From: Bacillota bacterium
Lineage (GTDB): Bacteria; Bacillota; Sulfobacillia; Symbiobacteriales; Symbiobacteriaceae
Length of the DNA: 17,990 nucleotides
NCBI GenBank assembly: GCA_028287415.1
Contig: JAQBPS010000053.1
Coordinates: forward strand, 1-17,990
Direction of reading: 5' to 3'
This document shows, piece by piece, positions 7,458 to 14,442 of this stretch (the stretch's first letter is position 1; every line of letters begins with the position of its first letter). A program made the position numbers and the translations under genes. Under the pieces are notes generated by a model. It saw only the letters and a list, made by a program, of their open reading frames with translations. It was not told the DNA's origin and searched no databases.

Positions 7458-7637
7458 CTAGTCCTTGAACTTGCGCTTGCGAGCAGCCTCACTCTTCTTC
7501 TTGCGCTTAACGCTTGGCTTTTCGTAGTGTTCGCGCTTGCGGACCTCGGCGAGTGTGCCGGCCTTCTGAATCTGACGCTTAAAACGGCGAAGAGCGCTTT
7601 CCAGCGACTCATTCTTGCCGATCTTAACTTCGGACAT
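7458..7637 (-). CDS. rpsU: 30S ribosomal protein S21
   Basis: A 59-residue, very basic protein with the S21 pattern: [20 protein letters not shown] at the start, [20 protein letters not shown] in the middle, and a Lys/Arg-rich C-terminus ([16 protein letters not shown]). It joins the 30S subunit near the 3' end of 16S rRNA and takes part in initiation. An in-frame upstream extension to 7685 exists, but the ATG at 7637 has a GGGGAGGG SD ten bases upstream and gives the normal family length. It sits about 50 bases downstream of a perfect sigma-A promoter, which fits a highly expressed ribosomal gene. Confidence 0.97.
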   Translation of the reverse strand: MSEVKIGKNESLESALRRFKRQIQKAGTLAEVRKREHYEKPSVKRKKKSEAARKRKFKD

Positions 7638-7693
7638 CCCGGAATTTCCCTCCCCTCCGAGACTAACATCGGGGAAAAAGAACACGCTTCGCG

Positions 7694-7722
7694 ATTATAC
7701 CGCGGGGTTAAGGTTATGTCAA
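7694..7722 (-). promoter_or_regulatory. Consensus sigma-A promoter of rpsU-yqeY
   Basis: On the minus strand, TTGACA (7722-7717), a spacer of exactly 17 bases, and TATAAT (7699-7694). Both hexamers match the vegetative consensus at every position. Transcription should start near 7687, leaving a leader of about 50 bases before rpsU. The -35 lies just after the HIT gene stop. This is the strongest promoter in the window. Confidence 0.92.
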
Positions 7723-7725
7723 ACC

Positions 7726-8070
7726 CTAGCCGAAGTGGCCCAGCATCTTCCCGCCGATGACGTGGAAGTGCAGGTGGTGAACCACTTGACCGGCATGCTT
7801 GCCGGCGTTGGTCACCACACGGTAACCACTTTCGGCGATTCCCTGCTCGCGAGCGACGTGTTGCGCAGCGGTGAAGATGTGCCCCAGCACATCGGAATCC
7901 TCGGCGGTGAGATCATGGACGGAGGCGATGTGCTTTCGCGGAATCACCAGCACATGGACGGGTGCCGCAGGGCTGATGTCGTGAAAGGCGACAACGTGAT
8001 CGTCCTCGTACACCATGGCCGCCGGAACCTCACCGGCAACGATCTTGCAGAAGATACAGTCGTCAGCCAA
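7726..8070 (-). CDS. HIT family nucleotide-binding protein (Hint-like)
   Basis: A 114-residue histidine-triad protein of Hint size. The nucleotide-binding triad is His99-Leu-His101-Phe-His103 in GQVVHHLHFHVIGG. The N-terminus has CIFCKIVAGEVPA (Cys5, Cys8), followed by the typical VYEDDHVVAFHDISPAAPVHVLVIP. Members of this family hydrolyse purine nucleoside phosphoramidates or acyl-AMP conjugates; the cellular role is often unclear. The start is a TTG at 8070 with GGAG ten bases upstream (8081-8084). It lies directly before the rpsU promoter, so it belongs to a separate transcription unit. A HIT gene next to rpsU is common in Firmicutes and related bacteria. Confidence 0.95.
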   Translation of the reverse strand: MADDCIFCKIVAGEVPAAMVYEDDHVVAFHDISPAAPVHVLVIPRKHIASVHDLTAEDSDVLGHIFTAAQHVAREQGIAESGYRVVTNAGKHAGQVVHHLHFHVIGGKMLGHFG

Positions 8071-8204
8071 CTGGGATCAACTCCATTGCTGAGGTGATGC
8101 GGCCAGCAGGGGGCACCTGCTTATTGTAATTAATCCTTGTCAAATTATTCTACAACCCTGGAAGAAATTCCTCCGGAGTACGCAGATATGACAGTCGAAA
8201 TGAC

Positions 8205-9404
8205 CTAGAAAAACTCGAAAAAGAACATCTCCTCGCCAGCGGTCGCCCCGGCCAGCAATGCGAGACTCCGAGCGTCCGTCCCGGACAGGCGCCCGGTGGC
8301 CACTGCCTGGTCGGGCCGTACGAACCCGGCATACCACTGCGCCCATGTTTGGACGCTTGCGGACAGGCTCGGGGTTTCGGCTGGCGCCAAATTTACGGCT
8401 GCCCGGCCATTTTCAAACTCGAGCCGCCAGGTGCCTGCGTTCCAGGGCGCCTGCTCATCGGTCACACCGATCACCAGCGAGCCGTTCGGCGCTCCGGGCC
8501 ACGGCCGGGCCTCGATCGCGGCCTTCAGGTCGATCAGGCGGAGCATCCAGCCGGACTCCATGGTCGATTTTACGTCGTAGGTGTGGTCAACCAGGTGCCA
8601 GAGGGGCCAGGTGCGGGCCTGGCGCAGTTTGACGAACTTCACCTGGGAGTCGTGGTTGGCAATAAAGCCCCAGAGCGCCCGGTCAGCGGCAGGGTTAAGG
8701 GCGACCAGCTCACGCACTTGAAGCTTGCGGGGGGCGTCATTCGCGAACCGGTAAAGCAGGTAGCCCTCCGGCGCCGCACCCGCCGCCGGGCGGTAGACAG
8801 CGGTGTGCCAGTTGCGGCCGGGCAAGGTGGCGTATACGGCGGTGCGCCAGTGGTGCTCGGTCTCCCGAGCCACGTACCCCCGCCGCGAGGCCGCCCACCG
8901 CTGGTACACAGGGGCGATCTCCCGCCAGTCGGCCTGCCCGGGCAGGTGCCGGTCGATGACGCCGCTGTACTTGCGCAGGTGACCGAGCAACTCCACCGGG
9001 ATCTCGTGGTCGATCCAGGTGCAGGCAACATCCCAGCCATAACGCCGGTAGAAGCCCTGGTGGAATGGGTAAAGGGCGGAGAGCGGGATCCCCCGCTCCT
9101 TCATCTCAATGATCAGGTGCTGCATCATGCGTCCCACATGTCCACCGCGGCGGTTCTCGGGCAGTGAGGCCACGGAGGCAATGGCCCCCATGCCGAGCCG
9201 GGCGCCTTCAAAGTGGAGCTGCCACGGGTAGTTTGCACACGCCGCCGCCATTTGACCGCCATCGGTGAACAGGGAGCGGGTATGTTCGATCTGGAACTTG
9301 CTGGCCATCCAGGGATCAAAGTCGGCCGGTTCCGTATGGAAGCAGTACTCCTGGAACTGCCGCCAGACCGGGACTTCGTCGGGGCGGATCGGCCGAAATT
9401 CCAT
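8205..9404 (-). CDS. Eis-like GNAT N-acetyltransferase with SCP2-like C-terminal domain
   Basis: A 399-residue protein with the layout of Eis/GNAT2-SCP2 acetyltransferases. An N-terminal GNAT domain carries the acetyl-CoA loop at ENRRGGHVGR (83-92), preceded by the GAIASVASLP strand. Next is FYRRYGWD (118-125), where Tyr119 corresponds by eye to the general-acid tyrosine of Eis (Tyr126). A second degenerate GNAT domain and an SCP2-like domain (about 295-399) follow. The chain ends in EFF with a terminal aromatic residue, as in Eis, whose C-terminal carboxylate acts in catalysis. Eis enzymes acetylate amines including aminoglycosides, but most relatives have unknown substrates. The ATG at 9404 has a GAGGTGAT SD. 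It follows ddl by 66 bases, across a hairpin. Resistance function should not be assumed. Confidence 0.9.
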   Translation of the reverse strand: MEFRPIRPDEVPVWRQFQEYCFHTEPADFDPWMASKFQIEHTRSLFTDGGQMAAACANYPWQLHFEGARLGMGAIASVASLPENRRGGHVGRMMQHLIIEMKERGIPLSALYPFHQGFYRRYGWDVACTWIDHEIPVELLGHLRKYSGVIDRHLPGQADWREIAPVYQRWAASRRGYVARETEHHWRTAVYATLPGRNWHTAVYRPAAGAAPEGYLLYRFANDAPRKLQVRELVALNPAADRALWGFIANHDSQVKFVKLRQARTWPLWHLVDHTYDVKSTMESGWMLRLIDLKAAIEARPWPGAPNGSLVIGVTDEQAPWNAGTWRLEFENGRAAVNLAPAETPSLSASVQTWAQWYAGFVRPDQAVATGRLSGTDARSLALLAGATAGEEMFFFEFF

Positions 9405-9435
9405 AGGTAATCACCTCGTGAGATGTAGGACGTAA

Positions 9436-9463
9436 GGCGCCCCGGAAAAAGTTCCAGGGCGCC
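9436..9463 (-). terminator. Hairpin between ddl and the acetyltransferase, terminator-like
   Basis: A 28-base inverted repeat just after the ddl stop: GGCGCCC and GGGCGCC form seven pairs, then one mismatch, then GGAA/TTCC with a four-base loop. No convincing T-run follows in the minus direction, so it may attenuate or stabilise mRNA rather than terminate fully. Confidence 0.5.
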
Positions 9464-9470
9464 TCCCATT

Positions 9471-10580
9471 TTACACTGATGTAGCGTTGCGGTTCTTGTC
9501 GACATGGCGCTCCAGGGCCAGCGTGATCAGGCGGTCGCACAGCTGACTGTAGCTGATGCCTGTCGCCTCCCAGAGCTTCGGGTACATGGAAATCCGGGTA
9601 AAGCCCGGAATCGTGTTCACTTCGTTGATCAGGATGCGATTGGTCCCCTGCTCCAGGAAGAAGTCGCACCGGGCCATGCCGGCGCCGTCGATCGCCTTGA
9701 ACGCGATGATCGCCTGCCGTCTGATCTCCGCCGCCAACTCTGCCGGAAGCTCCGCAGGGATGCGGCTAGCCGACTGACCGTCAAAGTACTTGTCCTTATA
9801 GTCGTAGAAATCAGCGCCGGGAATGATCTCGCCCGGCATTGATACGATCGGGTCATCATTACCCAGAACGGCGAGTTCGATCTCCCGGGCGCCCAGACCC
9901 TCTTCAACAAGGATGCGGCGGTCGAACCGGGCGGCCTCCGCCAGTGCAGCCGCAAGCTCATCGCGGTTGCGCGCCTTCGAGATCCCCACGGAGGAGCCCA
10001 GGTTGGCCGGCTTCACAAAGACCGGGTACTTGCCGAACGTCTGCTCCGCATCGTCCAGAACCGCTTCGGGCGTGGCCTCCCACTGCTTGCGCAGATAAAT
10101 CTTATAGGGAGCGACAGCGAGGCCGGCTCGCTCGAAGAGCATTTTGGCGACGCCCTTGTCCATGCCCACCGATGAAGCCAGCACACCGCAGCCGACATAG
10201 GGCACGTTGGCCATCTCGAGGAGGCCCTGAATGGTGCCGTCCTCGCCGTAAGTGCCGTGCAGCACCGGGAAGAAGACGCTGGCCCCATCCGCGGGGGCCG
10301 GCAGTGGTCCCGGGCCGTCGCCCACCGGAATCAGTTCCCGGCGAGTCGGGTCGCCAAGCAGTCCCACCGGGAACCCGCCCGCTTGCTCCACGCCTTCGGC
10401 AAGCGCCTTCAGCGGGTCGCCGCTGAGCAGCCACGCGCCGGCCTTGGTAATGCCAATCGGCACCACCTCGTACTTCGCTGGATCGAGGGCGTCCATTACG
10501 TTTCTGGCAGACATCAGCGAGACCTCGTGCTCGCCGGAGCGCCCGCCAAAAATCAGGTACACCCGCGTCTTTGAACCCAT
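9471..10580 (-). CDS. ddl: D-alanine--D-alanine ligase
   Basis: A 369-residue ATP-grasp enzyme that joins two D-alanines for peptidoglycan precursors. It opens with the family signature [11 protein letters not shown] (11-21). Then come [17 protein letters not shown] (103-119), [13 protein letters not shown] (189-201), the omega-loop YDYKDKY (259-265), the Mg-binding ARCDFF region (303-308), and [10 protein letters not shown] (319-328). All substrate and metal motifs look intact and the length is normal. The tyrosine-containing YDYKDKY favours ordinary D-Ala-D-Ala over D-Ala-D-lactate ligase; I did not align it formally. The ATG at 10580 has an AAAGGGGTG SD. It stands alone after a long leader rather than in a cell-division cluster, and is followed by the acetyltransferase. 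Its upstream neighbour is a two-component system separated by about 310 bases. Confidence 0.96.
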   Translation of the reverse strand: MGSKTRVYLIFGGRSGEHEVSLMSARNVMDALDPAKYEVVPIGITKAGAWLLSGDPLKALAEGVEQAGGFPVGLLGDPTRRELIPVGDGPGPLPAPADGASVFFPVLHGTYGEDGTIQGLLEMANVPYVGCGVLASSVGMDKGVAKMLFERAGLAVAPYKIYLRKQWEATPEAVLDDAEQTFGKYPVFVKPANLGSSVGISKARNRDELAAALAEAARFDRRILVEEGLGAREIELAVLGNDDPIVSMPGEIIPGADFYDYKDKYFDGQSASRIPAELPAELAAEIRRQAIIAFKAIDGAGMARCDFFLEQGTNRILINEVNTIPGFTRISMYPKLWEATGISYSQLCDRLITLALERHVDKNRNATSV

Positions 10581-10640
10581 GGGGCCACACCCCTTTGTGG
10601 TTAAGTGTTTATGACCGATTCGAGCGATTCGCCCGGGTAT

Positions 10641-10685
10641 AAAACGCAGCGGGCCGCCGGATGGTTACGGACGGCTCAGCGTTTT
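10641..10685 (-). terminator. Bidirectional terminator-like hairpin after the two-component genes
   Basis: AAAACGC (10641-10647) pairs with GCGTTTT (10679-10685). Inside, after an asymmetric internal loop, GCCG pairs with CGGC and CCG with CGG around an eight-base loop. The A-tract and T-tract flanks give U-rich 3' ends on both strands. It lies about 205 bases beyond the response regulator stop and 60 bases before ddl, so it may end the two-component transcript or attenuate ddl. Confidence 0.45.
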
Positions 10686-10724
10686 TCACTGGTATGCGAT
10701 TATCCCGCTGTTTCATGATACCTA

Positions 10725-10755
10725 GCGTAAAACGTGGATTGCAAGCGTTTGACGC
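10725..10755. repeat. Inverted repeat upstream of ddl
   Basis: GCGTAAAACG and CGTTTGACGC are complementary at nine of ten positions across an 11-base spacer. It could be a regulator-binding dyad or a leader RNA hairpin; there is no adjacent T-run, so it is not a terminator. Confidence 0.35.
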
Positions 10756-10889
10756 TCGGAGGAAGAAACTAGTGCCGGAGGGCAGCGACTTATCGTGGCA
10801 AAAAGAGTATACGCATAAAGTAACCGGCTTTATGGCAGTGCGCGGCAAACCGTCCCCCCGGCAGATGCACAAGGGAGACGGCGTGGGCC

Positions 10890-11531
10890 CTAGCTCACGA
10901 GATGGCGCTGCATGGCCAGGGCGACGGCCTCGGTGCGGGTGCTGACGCCCAGCTTTCCGAAGATCGAGCTGAGGTGAAACTTGACCGTCGACCGGCTCAC
11001 GACGAGCCGCTGTGCGATCGCCGGGTTGCTCAGCCCCGCCACCAGCAGTGCGAGCACTTCCCGCTCCCGATCGGTCAGGTCGCCGCCGGGCGAGCCGGTC
11101 CGGGTGACCACCTGGATCAGCGCCTCCGTCGCTACACGGTCCAGCGCTGCGTGGCCGGCAGCGGTGTCGCGAATCGCCTTCAGCAGTTCTGCCGGCGTTA
11201 CATCTTTGAGCACATAGCCGTTCACGCCCGCCAGAAGCGCCCTTTTCACTGACGCGGTCTCGCGGCAACTGGTTAGCATCAGCACCTTCACGTCCGGACA
11301 GAGGCTGCGGATCGCCTGGCACGCGGCCACGCCGTCCATGCCGGGCATGACCAGGTCCATCAGGACAACGTCAGGCCGCACCTGGCCGCACAGCCTGATC
11401 GCCTCCACGCCATCGCCGGCCTCACCGACGAGTTCCAGGTCGCGGTATGCGAGCAACAGCGCAGCGAGCCCGCTGCGGACTACGGCGTGGTCATCGACAA
11501 TGGCGACACGAATGCGGTGCTCCAGGCTCAC
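10890..11531 (-). CDS. NarL/LuxR-family response regulator
   Basis: A 213-residue response regulator. The receiver domain (about 6-122) has the acidic pair IVDDH (Asp13, Asp14), the phosphoacceptor Asp59 in VVLMDLVMPGMDG, Thr/Ser in MLTS, and the conserved lysine in YVLKD. A LuxR-type helix-turn-helix occupies about 150-213 (LTDREREVLALLVAGLSNPA, then the recognition helix in SRSTVKFHLSSIFGKL). It is a complete transcription factor of the LiaR/NarL type. The ATG at 11531 overlaps the kinase stop by four bases (ATGA), which indicates translational coupling and a cognate pair. Targets are not visible; the divergent importer operon or ddl just downstream are candidates by position only. Confidence 0.96.
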   Translation of the reverse strand: MSLEHRIRVAIVDDHAVVRSGLAALLLAYRDLELVGEAGDGVEAIRLCGQVRPDVVLMDLVMPGMDGVAACQAIRSLCPDVKVLMLTSCRETASVKRALLAGVNGYVLKDVTPAELLKAIRDTAAGHAALDRVATEALIQVVTRTGSPGGDLTDREREVLALLVAGLSNPAIAQRLVVSRSTVKFHLSSIFGKLGVSTRTEAVALAMQRHLVS

Positions 11532-12238
11532 TGTGCGTTCACCCTCTCAGCTTGCGGCCACGTGACGGTGACGGCGGTCCCGCTGCCAGGCTGGCTGACC
11601 AGGTCAAGCCCGGCGCCGACTGAAGCGGCCCGCTCGTGCATAATACTGAGCCCCAGGTGCCCCGGTGCTAGCACTGCCGGGTCGAAGCCCCGACCATTGT
11701 CGCTGATGGCGAGGTGCGCCCGATCGCCCTGCCAGCGGAGCGTTACCGATGCCCGGGTCGCCCCGGAATGCCGGGCCATGTTATTCAAGGCCTCCTGGGC
11801 AATCCGGTAAAGGGCCAGCGCCACCTCCGGCGGCAGGGGCCACTCTCCCTCAGCCGTCACGCTAACTGCCACCTGTGTCTGGCTGGAAACGACTGCACCC
11901 AGTTGCGCCAGCAATGTGCCGAGGCCACCATCATCCAGCCCGGCCGGCCGCCATACACTCAGCAGGGTGCGCACCTCCGCAAGCGCTGTCCGGGTCAGTG
12001 CACGCAACTCCTCCAGCCTGCGCCGCCCCTCTGCCGGGTCGGCCTCCCACAGCTGCGGAAGCACCTCTGCGATCATGTTCGCGGAAAAAAGCGCGGGTTT
12101 GACAGTGTCATGCAAGTCACGCGCCAGGCGCTGGCGTTCGCGCCTTTCCCCTACCTGCTCCGCCCGTGACAGCCACCCGATCGATCCCGTAGCGGTCTGC
12201 ACCTTACTTGAATGAACTTTCGCTTTTGTTCCGCTCAC
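11528..12238 (-). CDS. Soluble HisKA_3-type sensor histidine kinase lacking a sensor domain
   Basis: About 236 residues, consisting almost entirely of the kinase core. The dimerisation/phosphotransfer helix contains ERQRLARDLHDTVKPALF with the phosphoacceptor His43. A HATPase_c domain follows, with N-box EALNNMARHSG, G1 DNGRGFD, G2 GHLGLSIMHERA and GSGTAVTV. There is no transmembrane segment and only about 30 residues precede the kinase helix, whereas LiaS/NarX relatives carry membrane sensors. The P in TVKPALF replaces the Q often seen there. Two GTG starts compete: 12238 has AGAGGTG correctly spaced and is preferred; 12247 overlaps that SD. The gene is first in an operon with the response regulator. 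The signal is presumably cytoplasmic or brought by a partner protein. Confidence 0.92.
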   Translation of the reverse strand: MSGTKAKVHSSKVQTATGSIGWLSRAEQVGERRERQRLARDLHDTVKPALFSANMIAEVLPQLWEADPAEGRRRLEELRALTRTALAEVRTLLSVWRPAGLDDGGLGTLLAQLGAVVSSQTQVAVSVTAEGEWPLPPEVALALYRIAQEALNNMARHSGATRASVTLRWQGDRAHLAISDNGRGFDPAVLAPGHLGLSIMHERAASVGAGLDLVSQPGSGTAVTVTWPQAERVNAQ

Positions 12239-12374
12239 GCTAAACACCTCTGCTCATCGAACGAGCGCATTGCCGTGACATTCTGTAGCCCATGCATATG
12301 ACGGTCGAATTAGGCTAACGGTTCACGCCACTTGCGTTTGTTTGGCTACCAAAATAATAATTCACCAGTCACAC

Positions 12375-12420
12375 CGGCCAGTCCTGCTCCTACCCATCTG
12401 GGCAGGTAGAGGACTGGCCG
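12375..12420. repeat. Long perfect-arm hairpin in the divergent region
   Basis: CGGCCAGTCCT (12375-12385) and AGGACTGGCCG (12410-12420) are perfectly complementary over 11 bp. Within the 24-base loop, CCTACCC and GGGCAGG pair with one mismatch around ATCT. It lies between divergent genes and has no flanking T-run, so it is not an ordinary terminator. Confidence 0.7.
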
Positions 12421-12509
12421 ATTGCGCTGAAGATAACTCACCATTTGCCTGAAGTCCGTTGGGTGTTTTTTCGGTACAGTCAGGCTATCCGTATAGACTC
12501 GCGACCACC

Positions 12510-12536
12510 TGCTTTCGCGCACGGTGCATGAAAGCA
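12510..12536. repeat. 27-bp interrupted dyad upstream of the importer
   Basis: TGCTTTC-gc-GCAC-g-GTGC-at-GAAAGCA is symmetric at 22 of its 27 bases about position 12523. It is either a regulator operator or an RNA hairpin in the leader of the binding-protein gene. Confidence 0.5.
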
Positions 12537-12569
12537 ACGTCCCGCGGATGATCCGGACTACGGCGACTA

Positions 12570-12581
12570 GGTTCATGAACC
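12570..12581. repeat. 12-bp perfect palindrome GGTTCATGAACC
   Basis: A self-complementary 12-mer 67 bases before the start codon of the binding-protein gene. Its size suits a dimeric regulator site, but no regulator is assigned. Confidence 0.4.
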
Positions 12582-12648
12582 GATCCGGCCCCTCTGACCT
12601 CTGTCCCGCTTGAGTCGACAGACATATATCGCAGAAGGGGGTCCCCAC

Positions 12649-14352
12649 ATGAACCTGACCCGTAAATGGTCGATCGTGACGGCCGGTGCGCTCGCACTCA
12701 GCCTAGTGCTGTCGGCGTGCGGCAAGAGCACCACCACCCCGACGCCCACCCCGGCACCCGGCACTGTCGCACCTGCTGACACAGGCAAGCCCGTGGACGG
12801 CGGCTCACTGACCTGGGCCACCGCATCCGACATCGTCACCCTGAACCCACTGTTCATCGATGACACCACGTCCCAGAACCTCGCCAACATCCTGTTCGCC
12901 GGCCTCCTCAACCTGGACACGAAGGGCAACGTCGTGGCCGATGAGGGCGCCCTCGCTGCCGAAGTGCCCACGATCAGCGCCGACGGCCTGACTTACACGA
13001 TCAAGCTGAAGACCACGCCGAAGTGGTCGGACGGCCAGCCTGTCAACGCGGACGACCTGGTGTTCACCCTGAACACCTGGAAGAACCCCGATGTCGCCGC
13101 TCCCAGCATCTCCAGCTACGACAAGGTGGACACGGTCAAGAAAATCAACGACACCACCGTTGAAGTCAAGATGAAGGAAGTCTACGCTCCCTTCATTTAC
13201 ACGCTGACCACCGCCGTGCTGCCCGCCCATATCCTGAAGGATGTGCCGCCGAAGGACCTGCAGAAGTACAAGTACGGCACCGACCCGGCCACGTTCGTCA
13301 GCAACGGCCCGTACAAGTGGGCGAGCTGGACCCAGAAGCAGCAGCACACCCTCGAAGCTGACCCGAACTACTGGGGCCCGAAGGCGCACATCAAGACCAT
13401 TGTCTACAAGATGTACGCGGACCAGAACACCGAGCTCCAGGCGCTCGTCAAGGGTGAGGTCGACCTGGTGGAGGCAATCCCGATCGCCTCGCTCGACGCT
13501 GCTACCGGCAAGCCGGACATCAACCTGATCGAGAGCGCCGGCCCTTCGTACGACTACTTCGGCTTCAACCTGAACGCGGACAACTGGCCGGGCGGCTTCG
13601 TGCCCTTCGCCGGCAAGAAGACACGCCAGGCGCTCGCCTACGCGATCAACCGTCAGGGCATGGTCGACAGCGTGCTGAAGAAGCACGGCACCCTGCTGAA
13701 CGGCCCGTTCCTCCCCGGCAGCTGGGCTGACGCCGGCACCGCCAAGAACTACGAGTTCAGTGTCGACAAGGCCAAGGCGCTGCTCGCCGAAGACGGCTGG
13801 AAGGCCGGCGCCGACGGCATCCTCGTGAAGGATGGCCACAAGTTCGAGTTCAAGCTCCAGTTCAACACCGGCAACAAGACCCGTGAGTCCGTGGGCGCCG
13901 TTATCCAGCAGAACCTGAAGGATATCGGCATCAACGTGATCCTTGAGCCGCTCGACTTCGCCGCCTGGATCAAGAACAACGTCACCCCGGGCAAGTACCA
14001 GTCCGTCCTGCTCGGTTGGGCACTCGGTGTCGATCCCGACGCCGAATCGATCTTCAGCTCGAAGTACTTCCCGCCCTCGGGCCAGAACTCCGGCTGGTAC
14101 AAGAACGACAAGACCGACCAGTTCTGGGTTGACGGCTACAGGGTTACCGACCCGGCCAAGCGCAAGGCCGTTTACGGCCAGCTGGCCACGGAGATCACCG
14201 ACGACCTGCCCTATGTGTTCCTGTACCAGAAGAACATCATCGAGGGTATCCGGAGCCGGGTCAAGTTCGCCGAAGGCGACAAGCCCCAGTTGACCCTCCC
14301 GTACGGTACCACCTACCACATCGATCACTGGTGGGTGACTGACGGCAAGTAA
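12649..14352 (+). CDS. oppA: Oligopeptide/dipeptide ABC transporter substrate-binding lipoprotein
   Basis: A 567-residue family 5 extracellular solute-binding protein. Residues 1-23 are a lipoprotein signal peptide with lipobox LSAC and the modified Cys24. A Thr/Pro linker follows (TTTPTPTPAPG), then the SBP_bac_5 domain: TWATASDIVTLNPLF, LKTTPKWSDGQPVNADDLVFT, SNGPYKWASW and DPNYWG are family hallmarks. It would be tethered outside the membrane and deliver peptides or other solutes to the permease; specificity cannot be read. An in-frame ATG at 12610 exists, but the one at 12649 has AGAAGGGGG upstream and begins the signal peptide. It heads a five-gene operon, separated from the first permease by a stable hairpin. 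The opp symbols here describe family and order, not proven substrate. Confidence 0.95.
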   Translation: MNLTRKWSIVTAGALALSLVLSACGKSTTTPTPTPAPGTVAPADTGKPVDGGSLTWATASDIVTLNPLFIDDTTSQNLANILFAGLLNLDTKGNVVADEGALAAEVPTISADGLTYTIKLKTTPKWSDGQPVNADDLVFTLNTWKNPDVAAPSISSYDKVDTVKKINDTTVEVKMKEVYAPFIYTLTTAVLPAHILKDVPPKDLQKYKYGTDPATFVSNGPYKWASWTQKQQHTLEADPNYWGPKAHIKTIVYKMYADQNTELQALVKGEVDLVEAIPIASLDAATGKPDINLIESAGPSYDYFGFNLNADNWPGGFVPFAGKKTRQALAYAINRQGMVDSVLKKHGTLLNGPFLPGSWADAGTAKNYEFSVDKAKALLAEDGWKAGADGILVKDGHKFEFKLQFNTGNKTRESVGAVIQQNLKDIGINVILEPLDFAAWIKNNVTPGKYQSVLLGWALGVDPDAESIFSSKYFPPSGQNSGWYKNDKTDQFWVDGYRVTDPAKRKAVYGQLATEITDDLPYVFLYQKNIIEGIRSRVKFAEGDKPQLTLPYGTTYHIDHWWVTDGK

Positions 14353-14362
14353 CGGGTGCGAA

Positions 14363-14399
14363 GTGCATATGAGAAGGGGCTTCGGCCCCTTCTCTGCAC
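14363..14399 (+). terminator. TTCG-capped intercistronic hairpin after oppA
   Basis: GAGAAGGGGC-TTCG-GCCCCTTCTC is a perfect 10-bp stem with a stable tetraloop. It is extended by GTGCA/TGCAC across a three-base bulge. It starts 10 bases after the stop codon. No T-run follows, so partial termination or 3' protection of the oppA message is likelier than full termination. Confidence 0.65.
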
Positions 14400-14442
14400 T
14401 ATCCCCCGTCTTGAGCGCGTACCCGGAAAGGAGACGTAGGGC

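Larger units (their letters stand above)
10581..10889 (-). other. Non-coding leader region between the response regulator and ddl
   Basis: 309 bases without a supported gene. In transcription order (minus) it holds a possible -10 (TATACT, 10811-10806) with a poor -35, a dyad at 10755-10725, and a terminator-like hairpin near 10685-10641, then the ddl SD. A 36-codon frame starting at an ATG near 10716 has no good SD and low-complexity composition; I do not call it. If the -10 is real, ddl has a roughly 220-base structured leader. No T-box, riboswitch or tRNA consensus was recognised. Confidence 0.5.
12239..12648. promoter_or_regulatory. Divergent regulatory region between kinase and importer operon
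   Basis: About 410 bases with no supported gene; frames crossing it lack SD sites and recognisable content. It must hold the kinase promoter (minus) and the importer promoter (plus). I find no consensus sigma-A site on either strand. A weak plus-strand candidate is TATAGA (12493-12498) with a poor -35 16-17 bases upstream. The region contains three clear dyads at 12375-12420, 12510-12536 and 12570-12581, and a T-run TTTTTT near 12467-12472. Confidence 0.55.

Noticed and set aside
8123..8143. TTGACA followed by TACAAT upstream of the HIT gene
   Set aside because: On the minus strand the two hexamers are only nine bases apart, and no -10 lies 16-18 bases after TTGACA, so I do not call a promoter.
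10609..10716. 36-codon minus-strand frame before ddl
   Set aside because: Weak SD and low-complexity product; it coincides with the hairpin region, so RNA structure explains it better.
10581..10889. T-box or known riboswitch in the ddl leader
   Set aside because: No T-box consensus and no recognised aptamer core; only simple hairpins are visible.
12105..12130. TTTGACA on the plus strand inside the kinase gene
   Set aside because: Far from oppA and with no spaced -10; it lies within coding sequence.
12346..12648. 100-codon minus-strand frame in the divergent region
   Set aside because: Its start lies at the oppA SD, it has no SD of its own, and the sequence contains the dyads; no recognisable protein.
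12805..14328. 507-codon minus-strand open frame opposite oppA
   Set aside because: Val/Leu/Gly/Asp-rich antisense shadow without SD or domain; the plus strand has an unmistakable binding lipoprotein.
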